From contig OZ245855.1 in assembly GCA_965229095.1 (NCBI GenBank), positions 2,232,001 through 2,296,000 on the forward strand: DNA of 64,000 bases. Direction: 5' to 3'. Source of the DNA: Taibaiella sp965229095. GTDB lineage: Bacteria; Bacteroidota; Bacteroidia; Chitinophagales; Chitinophagaceae. The position numbers were made by a program, and so were the translations under genes. The number at the start of each line of letters is the position of its first letter. The first letter of the stretch is position 1. The notes under the pieces were generated by a model, which saw only the letters and a list, made by a program, of their open reading frames with translations, made no database searches and was not told where the DNA came from. Below are positions 8,900 through 16,679 of the stretch, in pieces.

Positions 8900-10267
8900 T
8901 TAGAAGCTAAACTGGGCCCTGCAGGTAAAAATACCGTCTTTCAGGTCCTTGTCGTAACCGGCAAGGGCAGTCTTTTCGTTGATCGGGTGTTCGTACCAGA
9001 ACAGTATTTTAAGATAAGGATTGAGGTAATGCAGGTAACCGCCTCCTATAGTATTAAAACGGATATCGGCCGGGGTATAGCCATTGGCTTTGTTGATCTC
9101 CATGCCTTTTACCTTGGTATTGGGATCGTACCAGTCAAACTTCAGCACGACCTGGTGCCGCCAACTACCCAGGTGCTGCAGGAAGTAAAAATAAGCGCCG
9201 TCGAATGGCCGGCTTGCCAAAGGCAAGGCAGCCCCGGCACCATCTACAGGATAAGTTCCCGGTGAAGCCGAAGAGCTGAGGGAACCGGTTTGCGTACCCC
9301 TGATGTACTCGGCCCTGAACTCCGTTTGCCCTTCGGCATTGGGGAAAATGATTTGTATATCTGCGCCAAAGTACCGGCGTGTGGCATTCCGTCCTATATT
9401 GCTTTGCAGGGAATCGGATTGCATGCGCCAGATGCCGTCGTTTTGTTGCTGCATGGTGTACAGCCGGGCATTCTGGCTGGTAATGCCACCAAAGTAGCCG
9501 CTGATACCACCCGATATTTTTGCATTGAGCCCTTTGATCGTCTGTCTTTTGGAGCTTATCCTGAATACAATGTCCTTATGGCTGTCGTATTCCATAGGCC
9601 CCGTAAGTCCCTGCCCGTTATAGATACCCAGGTCTATAGCAAACCATTTCATTTTTGAAGTTGCTTTCCGGGGATTGAGGCTGACCATAAAACCCAGGTC
9701 GCGTTCGGTATTCATGATGGTCTGCGACATGCGGCCCCGTTCCGGCGCCTCCCGGTAAATGGACGACAGCAGGACCTCATGTCCGAAAGGGCGCGCCATC
9801 ATACCAGCCGAGAAGTGGAACAGCTCCCATTTGTTTTCGTAGTAACGTCCCCAGAAATCCCGGATATTGACACCGCGTTCGGTACCGTCAAACTGGAAAA
9901 CAAAATATACGGAAGGCTTTCCGTCGGCAGTATAGTGGGTGAAATCGGTACGGAGCCTTCCCCTGCGCAGGCGAAAGCGGTTGTCGGAGTTAGTGCCCCA
10001 GTCGCCGCCCTGGAAGGTGTTGGGATTACCTTTCGATTCGGCATACTGAAACTGGGGTTGCAGGTATCCGCTGAAACCGATCTGGCCGAATTTATTGTAC
10101 AGGGAAAGCATGTTTTTACCCATGCGGGTCGAAGTATCGATCATGTCCGTAAGCAACTTGCCATTATTGTACAAAGCCTGGACATCCGTCTTCAGATTCT
10201 GACCAAATGAAATCACGCTGCATAAGGAGCATAAAATAAACGCTGAAGAAAATAGTATTTTTTTCAA
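8900..10267 (-). CDS. Outer-membrane porin, OprO/OprP-like
   Basis: 455 residues with a signal peptide (MKKILFSSAFILCSLCSV then FGQ). The mature part resembles phosphate-selective porin O/P family barrels: GFSGYLQPQFQYAESKG at the first strand, RFRLRRGRLRTDFTHY, then alternating amphipathic strands with FDGTERGVNIRDFWGRYY, and a terminal aromatic strand ending CRAQFSF, the usual OM-assembly signal with Phe last. Likely a substrate-selective channel for anions, but selectivity cannot be read from the sequence. Monocistronic, with a TAGTTTTG element at 10287-10294. Confidence 0.82.
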   Translation of the reverse strand: MKKILFSSAFILCSLCSVISFGQNLKTDVQALYNNGKLLTDMIDTSTRMGKNMLSLYNKFGQIGFSGYLQPQFQYAESKGNPNTFQGGDWGTNSDNRFRLRRGRLRTDFTHYTADGKPSVYFVFQFDGTERGVNIRDFWGRYYENKWELFHFSAGMMARPFGHEVLLSSIYREAPERGRMSQTIMNTERDLGFMVSLNPRKATSKMKWFAIDLGIYNGQGLTGPMEYDSHKDIVFRISSKRQTIKGLNAKISGGISGYFGGITSQNARLYTMQQQNDGIWRMQSDSLQSNIGRNATRRYFGADIQIIFPNAEGQTEFRAEYIRGTQTGSLSSSASPGTYPVDGAGAALPLASRPFDGAYFYFLQHLGSWRHQVVLKFDWYDPNTKVKGMEINKANGYTPADIRFNTIGGGYLHYLNPYLKILFWYEHPINEKTALAGYDKDLKDGIFTCRAQFSF

Positions 10268-10286
10268 TAGTCAGATTTTTAGGCCG

Positions 10287-10294
10287 CAAAACTA
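10287..10294 (-). promoter_or_regulatory. -7 promoter element TAGTTTTG for porin gene
   Basis: Minus-strand TAnnTTTG match 20 bases upstream of the ATG at 10267. Confidence 0.55.
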
Positions 10295-10393
10295 TTGGAT
10301 TAGCCTAAAATATGGCTTTCCTCTTTTCAAAGGAAACAATTAGTTAATAATTAAGACACATTAAATTAATGCAATGGTAACAATTTGATAATA

Positions 10394-10726
10394 TTACATT
10401 TGCTCCAGGAGGCTTGCCGGGTCCCAGAAAAGACGTTTAAAATCGACGACCTTATCGTCCTTCACCTTTATTCCTTCTTTGGCCAGCAATTCCTGCATGA
10501 GGGTAGGCGTGCCAAAATGATGCTTCCCAGAAAGAAGCCCTTTGCTGTTCACCACCCTATGCGCCGGTACCCCGGGATAAGCACCTGCCGCATGCATGGC
10601 CCAGCCTACGATCCTGGCCGAGCTGCCGGTACCGATACATTTGGCAATGGCCCCGTAAGAGGTTACCCTGCCCTTGGGTATATTTCTCACAATCTCAAAA
10701 ATGAGATCAAAAACAGACTCTTTCAT
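10394..10726 (-). CDS. Alkyltransferase-like protein (ATL), no catalytic Cys
   Basis: 110-residue member of the O6-alkylguanine-DNA alkyltransferase fold. The helix-turn-helix and arginine-finger region SSARIVGWAMH (Arg38) is present, but the active-site motif PCHRV reads PAHRV at 54-58, with Ala55 in place of the acceptor Cys. Proteins of this type cannot accept an alkyl group; known ATLs bind O6-alkylguanine and hand it to nucleotide excision repair. Length is typical of ATLs. It lies downstream of the DUF5522 gene, from which it is separated by a terminator-like hairpin. Confidence 0.88.
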   Translation of the reverse strand: MKESVFDLIFEIVRNIPKGRVTSYGAIAKCIGTGSSARIVGWAMHAAGAYPGVPAHRVVNSKGLLSGKHHFGTPTLMQELLAKEGIKVKDDKVVDFKRLFWDPASLLEQM

Positions 10727-10758
10727 AAGAAACCATCATTTGTTTGTTCCTGTAATGA

Positions 10759-10797
10759 AAAGACCCGGTTCAAGCATTGTCCTGAACCGGGTCCTTT
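10759..10797. terminator. Terminator after DUF5522 gene
   Basis: Inverted repeat GACCCGGTTCA / TGAACCGGGTC between the DUF5522 stop (10798) and the ATL start (10726); minus-strand T content is modest. Confidence 0.6.
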
Positions 10798-10986
10798 CTA
10801 TTTTTCGTTGTCTTTTCTATTCTTAAGCAGCTCGGTCCTCCTGGGCTCCGGTACGTTCTGGTATGCATAAGGGCAATGTTTGCAGCCGTTGCCGCAGCAA
10901 TAGCCCCTGTTCAACAGGTAGTGTGCCGTGAGCACCATTTTCCCCTCCTCGTTGAAGTAATAGTCAATGCCTTCTTCAATTTTCAT
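10798..10986 (-). CDS. DUF5522 small Cys-rich protein
   Basis: 62 residues with the conserved core YYFNEEGKMVLTAHY followed by RGYCCGNGCKHCPY, four Cys (CC, C, C) that suggest a small metal-binding or Fe-S site. This is the DUF5522 signature, found widely next to housekeeping genes in Bacteroidota; no function is established. It begins 20 bases after the TPR gene stop on the same strand, so the two are probably co-transcribed. Confidence 0.85.
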   Translation of the reverse strand: MKIEEGIDYYFNEEGKMVLTAHYLLNRGYCCGNGCKHCPYAYQNVPEPRRTELLKNRKDNEK

Positions 10987-11006
10987 ACCAGCGATAGCGG
11001 GATTGT

Positions 11007-11660
11007 TTAGCCAGGGATCCTTGCCATGTACTTTTTCATCTCGTTCAACTGCTCGACGATCTGCTCGTTCTTCGGCTTTGCCGCTTTGGCTTTGCCATAA
11101 TAGAATTTAGAGCCTTTGAAGTCCCTTCTTTGCAGGCAGATAGAAGCTAACTGCAGGTAAGCCGTTGCATTGCTGTCCGGATCAGGAAGTCCCGATTGTA
11201 CCGCTTTGCGCAGGTGCTCGTAAGCTTCCTTCATATTACCTTTTCTGTAAGCGATAGAGCCCAGTTGCAGCAAGGCTGTACCCTGAAAATCTTTGTCGGC
11301 GGTACCTGCCGCAAGCCCTTTGCGCAATTCCGCTTCGGCGGCATCCAGGTCGTCTCCCATGGTAGAGAAATTGGCTTTCAGCATATAGTAAGCCGAACGG
11401 ATAGGCTTATACAACAGGTTAGGGTATTTTACCTTTTTCAATATTTTCTGTGCTCCTTCCACGTCACCTTCCTCGATATAACGCTGCATAATGGTCACAG
11501 GGCCGATCATAAAATGCGCCACCACCATCAGTACCGCGATCAGCATAGGCAACCATCCCAGCCACCAGGTGACTTTAAAACCCAGCAAAAATCCAAGGGC
11601 CAGCATCACTACAGCTAAAGCCAGACGGTTAAGCACAACAAAACGACGTAATCCGAACAT
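11007..11660 (-). CDS. Membrane-anchored TPR protein
   Basis: 217 residues. Two membrane segments lie at about 10-50 (AVVMLALGFLLGF and WLPMLIAVLMVVAHF), followed by a soluble region with tetratricopeptide-type helical repeats (YLQLASICLQRRDFKGSKFYYGKAKA and KGNMKEAYEHLRKAVQSG). TPRs usually mediate protein contacts; the partner is unknown. First gene of a unit with the DUF5522 gene; a TACCTTTG element is at 11685-11692 on the minus strand. Confidence 0.75.
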   Translation of the reverse strand: MFGLRRFVVLNRLALAVVMLALGFLLGFKVTWWLGWLPMLIAVLMVVAHFMIGPVTIMQRYIEEGDVEGAQKILKKVKYPNLLYKPIRSAYYMLKANFSTMGDDLDAAEAELRKGLAAGTADKDFQGTALLQLGSIAYRKGNMKEAYEHLRKAVQSGLPDPDSNATAYLQLASICLQRRDFKGSKFYYGKAKAAKPKNEQIVEQLNEMKKYMARIPG

Positions 11661-12015
11661 ATTAATCTATTAGAAATTGGAGCGCAAAGGTAAAACAATT
11701 AATGAGCCGCCCCAAGAGGATTTATAAAGGCGCGGTTCGGCCCTGGCCGGTTGGGCACGCTCCGTCTTTTCTACTTAAAACAACATAGTGTAATTTATTG
11801 AAAATTAAAGCTAACCTGCAGAAGCAGCTCCAGCTAAGGCAGCAACAAGCTATACCGACAGCGGCCTTTTCCTAGACAAAAAATGCCCGCTCAAACCGTA
11901 ATCCCTACCATTCACAAACATTTTACTACCGCTCATAAAATCAGAATTTCCATTTAACGAAATTTTATAGTATTTCGCAGCCCAGTACATTTTTAATAAA
12001 ACACAAAAAAAACTC
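11661..12015. other. Intergenic region between divergent genes
   Basis: 355 bases holding the minus-strand element TACCTTTG (11685-11692) for the TPR gene and presumably the promoter of the lipoprotein gene at 12016. Becomes AT-rich towards 12000. No further gene or structure seen. Confidence 0.5.
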
Positions 12016-12240
12016 ATGAAAAAAATCGTTACCGTATCTGCTATTGCCCTTTTAGGAGCCATCGTTCTGCCTTCCTGCAAAAAAGATTACAACTGCACCT
12101 GCACTTACAGCGTAGGTGGTGTATCGCAATCTACCTCTGTACAACTTAAGAATGTAACCAAAAAAGATGCTAAAGCTGCTTGCGAAGGTTACAATACTAC
12201 TTATGCTGCTTATGCCGGTGTAAGCTGCAACCTGGACTAA
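12016..12240 (+). CDS. Small Cys-containing lipoprotein, unknown
   Basis: 74 residues. The signal sequence ends LPSC with lipobox Cys21, then KK: a lipoprotein with a short basic +2/+3. The mature part holds Cys27 and Cys29 (CTC) and two later Cys (ACEG and VSCNLD), enough for two disulfides, plus a beta-rich SVGGVSQSTSVQLKNV stretch. Such small CxC lipoproteins recur in Chitinophagales, but I know no function. A terminator with a 13-bp stem follows, so it is expressed alone. Confidence 0.78.
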   Translation: MKKIVTVSAIALLGAIVLPSCKKDYNCTCTYSVGGVSQSTSVQLKNVTKKDAKAACEGYNTTYAAYAGVSCNLD

Positions 12241-12260
12241 ATTATTTTTATGCTTGTGGG

Positions 12261-12291
12261 AAAAGAGGCCGGATATTCCGGCCTCTTTTTT
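12261..12291 (+). terminator. Terminator after small lipoprotein gene
   Basis: Stem AAAAGAGGCCGG / CCGGCCTCTTTT with a short loop and a T6 tract, 20 bases past the stop codon. Confidence 0.85.
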
Positions 12292-12353
12292 ATGAAAAGA
12301 AAATTTATTCGGGGCGCCCGGATTGTACTGCTTTCCTCCTTTTACAAATTCCC

Positions 12354-12361
12354 TATATTTG
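12354..12361 (+). promoter_or_regulatory. -7 promoter element TATATTTG
   Basis: TAnnTTTG match 65 bases upstream of the ATG at 12427. Confidence 0.5.
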
Positions 12362-12426
12362 TTTGGCAGAGCCCCGATGCCTGCTATAGTACAAGGTTTC
12401 ATTCATCATTTCAGCTACAATAATAT

Positions 12427-13779
12427 ATGGGTTGGTTAGATAAATTATTGGGTAAAGAACAAAGTTTTGCAGAAAATAACCCGGACCCTGTCCTTGCCCA
12501 AATCCGCTTTGGCCGTTACAGCGATAACAACAAGTCCCTGGCCAAAACAGCAAAATGGTTTGATGCCGATCAGCTTTTTAAGGAGAAGAAATATAAAGAA
12601 TCGGTAGCGGCATTTTTCGAATACCTGAGTGACGAGAAAGAAAAAAACGTGCAATTCAGCCCCAATGGCGAAGGCTTTACATTTGAACTGGTGCAAGGCT
12701 CCAAACGGGTATATGGCACCAGCGACGGGCAGCATATTACCGCACACGTGCCGGTAGTGAAAATGGGCACGCCCAGCGCCGCCGTGATGCGCAGGATGCT
12801 GGAGCTCAATTACGGCCTGTATTACAGCCGTACCACGATGAATGACGACAATGTCATTTCCATGATGTTTGATTCTGCCATAGATTCGGCCAATCCCAAT
12901 AAGCTTTATTTCGGGCTCAAAGAACTAGCTACCAAAGCCGACCGCCAGGATGACTTGCTGGTAGCCGATTTCCGGATGCTGGAAGAGATAGATACCCAGC
13001 ACATCGAACGCCTGCCGGAAAAAGAACTGGATACCAAGTACCGGTATTTCCGCCAATGGATCGAAGAAACGTTGCAGCAAGTGGACGCGCTCAACCCCGA
13101 CTCTTTCTCCGGGTCGATAGCCTACCTGCTGCTGAACCTGCTGTACCGCATCGATTACCTGATCGCGCCGGAAGCCAAATTGCTGGCCGACCTGGAAAAA
13201 ATTAACGGTATATACTGGACCAGGAAAGAGGAAGTGCCCATTATCGAGCGGAATAAAATGATGCAGGATGCATTCCGCAAACTGCTGGAGGTATCCCGGG
13301 AGGAATTTGCAGCCAGCGTGTACCGGGCCAAAGCCACCTTTGCCATTACCAATCCGCCGAAAACGGAAAAGACCCGGGAAACCATCGAGACGAGTAACCG
13401 CGATTCGTATTGGTACATCGAGAATAAATACCCGGCTATCGCGCTTATCTTAAATGAATATGGCTTATCCTATAACCAGTACAGCTTCAGCATGCCGCAT
13501 GTGGTTACCGACTTTTTCCACCTGTACATGATGGTGTTGCATGCCGATTACTTTGCAGCGCTGGGCTGGACCAAGAAATTGTACCGCTCCGGCGAAAACC
13601 AGTTTGACAAAGGGGCCATACAGCAAAGGATACTGCAGCTTGTGGCAAAACACAAGGAGAAATTTCCTTACCTGCAAATGGATATGACGAGGCTGAAATT
13701 CGATAATCTTTATGAGTTTGGCATCAGCTACAGCGAGCAGATCGCCAATTTTAACCTGGATATAAAAAAAGCCGGGTAA
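12427..13779 (+). CDS. Unknown cytosolic protein, YbjN-like N-terminal part
   Basis: 450 residues without signal peptide or membrane segment. Residues about 40-150 have the alpha/beta pattern of YbjN or type III-chaperone-like folds (FELVQGSKRVYGTSDGQHITAHVPV, then RRMLELNYGLYYSRTTMNDDNVISMMFDS), which resembles the C-terminal module of the next gene. The rest is helical and rich in charged residues. The next gene, a cytosolic HtrA-like protease, starts 43 bases after the stop and is probably co-transcribed. Function unknown; the YbjN comparison is by eye and needs a profile search. Confidence 0.6.
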   Translation: MGWLDKLLGKEQSFAENNPDPVLAQIRFGRYSDNNKSLAKTAKWFDADQLFKEKKYKESVAAFFEYLSDEKEKNVQFSPNGEGFTFELVQGSKRVYGTSDGQHITAHVPVVKMGTPSAAVMRRMLELNYGLYYSRTTMNDDNVISMMFDSAIDSANPNKLYFGLKELATKADRQDDLLVADFRMLEEIDTQHIERLPEKELDTKYRYFRQWIEETLQQVDALNPDSFSGSIAYLLLNLLYRIDYLIAPEAKLLADLEKINGIYWTRKEEVPIIERNKMMQDAFRKLLEVSREEFAASVYRAKATFAITNPPKTEKTRETIETSNRDSYWYIENKYPAIALILNEYGLSYNQYSFSMPHVVTDFFHLYMMVLHADYFAALGWTKKLYRSGENQFDKGAIQQRILQLVAKHKEKFPYLQMDMTRLKFDNLYEFGISYSEQIANFNLDIKKAG

Positions 13780-13822
13780 TATATCATTTCCGGCGCCAGG
13801 CGCTTTTTTGAAAAAAATCTCC

Positions 13823-14926
13823 ATGACAACACAGGAACTTATAGATAATTACCGGAATGCGGTGGTGCAGATCGCTACCAAAACAGGAACGGGGACAGGA
13901 TTCTATCTGCGCGATTATAACCTTATCGTGACCAATAACCACGTAGTCAAGGACAACTGGAAAGTGACGATCAAAGGGCGCGGATTTGAAAAACAATTGT
14001 CCCGTGTTATTTTCACGGATGAAAAATACGATCTCGCTTTTATTGTACCGCCGGAAGCCGGCGACATGCCGCTGGTACGCATGGGCGAGTACAGCACGGT
14101 ACACGACGGCGACACGGTAATTGCCATAGGCCATCCTTACGGACTCAACTATACGGCCACGCAAGGAGTGGTGTCGCGGGTAGATCGCGTCCATTCGGGC
14201 CTTAAATATATCCAGATCGATGCGGCTATTAACCCGGGCAACAGCGGTGGTCCGCTGGTCAACAGCAACGGGGAGATCGTAGGGGTCAATACTTTTATTA
14301 TCAAAGGCGGCGACAACCTGGGCTTCGCTTTACCGGTAGACGAATTGAAAATCGCACTGGACCAATATACGCCAATACGGGGCGAAACAGCCATCCGCTG
14401 CCCCTCCTGTTCTTCATTGGTAACAGCCCAGAATATTGACGGCGGCCAGTATTGCTCCAATTGCGGCACCAAGATCGACTTTCCGAAAGTGGAAGACGAA
14501 AACAAGGAAGCCGTAGTAAGCGGTATTGCTAAGACCATCGAAGATGTACTGGATAAGCTGGGCAAGAATAAAGAACTGGCACGTGGCGGTTATAATTTCT
14601 GGGAGGTGGAAGAAGGCTCTGCTACCATAAAGATCAGCTACAATGCGGAGACCTATTTTATCATCAGCGACGCTTTCCTGTGCACGCTGCCCAAAGACAA
14701 TATCAACGCACTATACCAGTTCCTGCTGAAAGAGAACAGTAAGATGCAGGGCATGCTGTTCAGCATCAATGGACAGAATATTGTCCTGAGCAGCCTGATC
14801 TACGACATCGACCTTACGGTAGAGAGCGGGGAAAAGGCCTTCCGGGAATTGTTCCTGAAAGCAGACCATTACGATAATATCCTTATCGAACAATTCGGCT
14901 GCCGGCCCATACTGGAAGAGCAGTAA
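13823..14926 (+). CDS. HtrA-like trypsin domain, zinc ribbon, YbjN-like tail
   Basis: 367 residues from ATG 13823 (a TTG at 13808 is also in frame). Trypsin-type protease domain at about 1-185 with an intact triad: His40 (TNNHVV), Asp70 (YDLAFI), Ser141 (NPGNSGGPL). A zinc ribbon follows with Cys193, Cys196, Cys211 and Cys214. The C-terminal 130 residues (FWEVEEGSATIKISY onward) look YbjN/type III-chaperone-like. There is no signal peptide and no PDZ domain, so unlike DegP it should act in the cytosol. It forms a unit with the preceding gene, which carries a similar module. Substrate unknown. Confidence 0.85.
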   Translation: MTTQELIDNYRNAVVQIATKTGTGTGFYLRDYNLIVTNNHVVKDNWKVTIKGRGFEKQLSRVIFTDEKYDLAFIVPPEAGDMPLVRMGEYSTVHDGDTVIAIGHPYGLNYTATQGVVSRVDRVHSGLKYIQIDAAINPGNSGGPLVNSNGEIVGVNTFIIKGGDNLGFALPVDELKIALDQYTPIRGETAIRCPSCSSLVTAQNIDGGQYCSNCGTKIDFPKVEDENKEAVVSGIAKTIEDVLDKLGKNKELARGGYNFWEVEEGSATIKISYNAETYFIISDAFLCTLPKDNINALYQFLLKENSKMQGMLFSINGQNIVLSSLIYDIDLTVESGEKAFRELFLKADHYDNILIEQFGCRPILEEQ

Positions 14927-14944
14927 CAACAGTACCAAACCCAA

Positions 14945-14998
14945 ATGAAAACCGGTATCATCACAAGCGCTGCGCCTGGAATGATACCGGTTTTACGA
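14945..14998. terminator. Bidirectional terminator between protease gene and ribH
   Basis: Stem AAACCGGTATCAT / ATGATACCGGTTT with a loop of about 20 nt and flanking A and T runs, placed between convergent stops. Confidence 0.75.
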
Positions 14999-15016
14999 TA
15001 TAGCACCCGCTATTGT

Positions 15017-15514
15017 TTACAAGTTATTTTTCATCCTGATCATCTTAAGGGCCGTAATCATGGCTTCTTCTCCTTTATGCCCATGACTGCCGCCCAGGCG
15101 CTCCCAGGCCTGCGCCTCAGTATCCAGGGTCAGTACCCCGAAGATAACCGGTACCGGTAAGCTAAGGTTCAATTGCAGGATACCTTCTGTAGCTGCTTTA
15201 CATACATATTCGAAATGCGGCGTGCCACCACGGATCACCGCACCAAAGGCAATGATCGCTTCGGGCGCTTCGGAAAGGTTATCTTTATTATCCCATACTG
15301 CCTTGCAGGCAAAGGGCAATTCGAAACATCCCGGTACATAAACCACGCTGTCGACCAGGGCCCCGGTTTGCGCTGCGATCCTTTTTGCACCGGCAATTTG
15401 TTCCGATACGATCTTTTCGTTCCATTCCGTAGCCACGATAGCTACCCGCGCATTTTCCAGTTTGCCTATCGAAGAAATATCCAGTAAGGTGCTGCTTTCC
15501 GATGATTGTGCCAT
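15017..15514 (-). CDS. ribH: 6,7-dimethyl-8-ribityllumazine synthase
   Basis: Condenses 5-amino-6-ribitylaminouracil with dihydroxybutanone phosphate, the penultimate step of riboflavin synthesis. 165 residues, the usual size. Family blocks are present: VATEWN at the substrate site, VPGCFELPFA, IAFGAVIRGGTPHFEYV with the catalytic His88-type residue, PVIFGVLTLDTEAQAWERLGG and GHKGEEA. Last gene of the nusB-yajC-coaE-ribH run, 125 bases after coaE. The start codon directly abuts a TTAGATG-type repeat array that forms its 5' leader. Confidence 0.96.
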   Translation of the reverse strand: MAQSSESSTLLDISSIGKLENARVAIVATEWNEKIVSEQIAGAKRIAAQTGALVDSVVYVPGCFELPFACKAVWDNKDNLSEAPEAIIAFGAVIRGGTPHFEYVCKAATEGILQLNLSLPVPVIFGVLTLDTEAQAWERLGGSHGHKGEEAMITALKMIRMKNNL

Positions 15515-15517
15515 TCG

Positions 15518-15612
15518 TTAGATGTTAGATGTTAGACTTTAGATTTTTAGATGTTAGACTTTAGATATAAGATGTGAGATAGTAGATTTTAGATGTGAGA
15601 TAGTAGATGTAA
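15518..15612. repeat. TTAGATGTTAGA-type repeat array upstream of ribH
   Basis: About 95 bases of imperfect repeats built from TTAGATGTTAGA, TTAGACTTTAGA, TAAGATGTGAGAT and AGTAGAT, between coaE stop and ribH start. On the ribH strand it reads CTAACATCTAACATCTAA and ends 3 bases before the ATG. A sister array lies at 39403-39463. Confidence 0.8.
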
Positions 15613-15639
15613 GCTACAGCACCACATATCTGATGTCTA

Positions 15640-16224
15640 CTATTTAACCGCTGATATCTTTTTATGCAATTCCAGCACTTGTTCGATCAGGGAAACGGTG
15701 CCATCGTTACGGATGATATAATCGCAGCGGCTCATTTTCTCTTCTTCGTTCATTTGCTTGTCCATCCGCTTCTTTATTTCGGCTTCCGTAGCGCTATCGC
15801 GCTGCATGGCACGCTGCAGCCTTAGTTCATAAGGCGCCGATACGCCTATCATTTTGTCCATCTCCTTATAGCTCCCGCTTTCAAAAAAGATGGCCGCCTC
15901 CTTGATGATGTAAGGCGCCTGCTGCCGGGCTGCCCAGGCATTGCCGAAAGCAATAGTGGCGGGATGAACCAGGGCATTGAGCTTTTCCAGCCGGGCCGGG
16001 TCGTTGAATACTATAGACGCCAAAAACGGCCGGTTAAGCCGGCCGTTTTCATAAACTTCCTTACCAAATGTACGGACGATGTCCTGCTGCAGAGCTGCAT
16101 CGTTTTCCATCAGGTATTTCGCAGTATCATCGGCATGCAGTACAGGCACTCCCAGCAACCCGAACAATTCAGCTACAAGGCTCTTGCCTGATCCTATTCC
16201 GCCGGTAAGCCCTACTTTAAGCAT
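15640..16224 (-). CDS. coaE: Dephospho-CoA kinase
   Basis: Phosphorylates the 3'-OH of dephospho-CoA, the last step of CoA synthesis. 194 residues. The Walker A motif GGIGSGKS is at 8-15, the HADD segment near 31, the LEKLNALVHPA block, and the lid-type KRMDKQMNEEEKMSRCDYIIRNDG region are typical. It starts 20 bases after yajC on the same strand, so it is read as part of the nusB-yajC-coaE unit. Confidence 0.95.
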   Translation of the reverse strand: MLKVGLTGGIGSGKSLVAELFGLLGVPVLHADDTAKYLMENDAALQQDIVRTFGKEVYENGRLNRPFLASIVFNDPARLEKLNALVHPATIAFGNAWAARQQAPYIIKEAAIFFESGSYKEMDKMIGVSAPYELRLQRAMQRDSATEAEIKKRMDKQMNEEEKMSRCDYIIRNDGTVSLIEQVLELHKKISAVK

Positions 16225-16244
16225 GATAAAGCGTATTAACTTGC

Positions 16245-16604
16245 TTATTTTACTGCTGCTACAGAAGAAGCAGCGCTTTGTCCTGTCTTTTTCTGGAAGG
16301 CAGCGGTCATTTCCATAGAAATAGCCTGACGCTCCAGGGTAAGGTTCGTGTTACGGTCTACTTCGATTACGATAGTACCGTCTTCATTGGTACGCACGAT
16401 ACGGCCGTGTATGCCGGAAGTAGTAACGATCTTATCACCGGTACTCATGCTTTCCGCAAATTTCTTTTGCTCTTTGGCACGCTTTTGTTGCGGGCGGATC
16501 ATAAAGAAATACATCACTACGATCATACCTACCAGCATCAGGGGCATCATCATGCCACCGCCGGGTTGCGCCTGAAGCATAATGCTTGCAAAGGTTGTTG
16601 TCAT
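16245..16604 (-). CDS. yajC: Preprotein translocase subunit YajC
   Basis: Small inner-membrane accessory subunit that associates with SecDF. 119 residues with one membrane segment (PLMLVGMIVVMYFFMI, about 21-36), the conserved IRPQQKRAKEQKKF stretch right after it, and the cytosolic beta domain with GDKIVTTSGIHGRIV. The C-terminal Ala/Ser-rich tail is typical. A TACCTTTG element at 16633-16640 suggests its own promoter besides read-through from nusB. Confidence 0.95.
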   Translation of the reverse strand: MTTTFASIMLQAQPGGGMMMPLMLVGMIVVMYFFMIRPQQKRAKEQKKFAESMSTGDKIVTTSGIHGRIVRTNEDGTIVIEVDRNTNLTLERQAISMEMTAAFQKKTGQSAASSVAAVK

Positions 16605-16632
16605 TTTAAACTTAATTTTTAGAATTGAGGTG

Positions 16633-16640
16633 CAAAGGTA
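16633..16640 (-). promoter_or_regulatory. -7 promoter element TACCTTTG for yajC
   Basis: Minus-strand TAnnTTTG match 29 bases upstream of the yajC ATG at 16604, in the 75-base gap after nusB. Confidence 0.55.
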
Positions 16641-16679
16641 CGGATAAAATCCTTCTGACGGTTTGGGAGCGCCGGTATC

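Noticed and set aside
11850..12080. 76-codon minus-strand frame
   Set aside because: It overlaps the small lipoprotein gene on the other strand, which has a signal peptide, lipobox and terminator.
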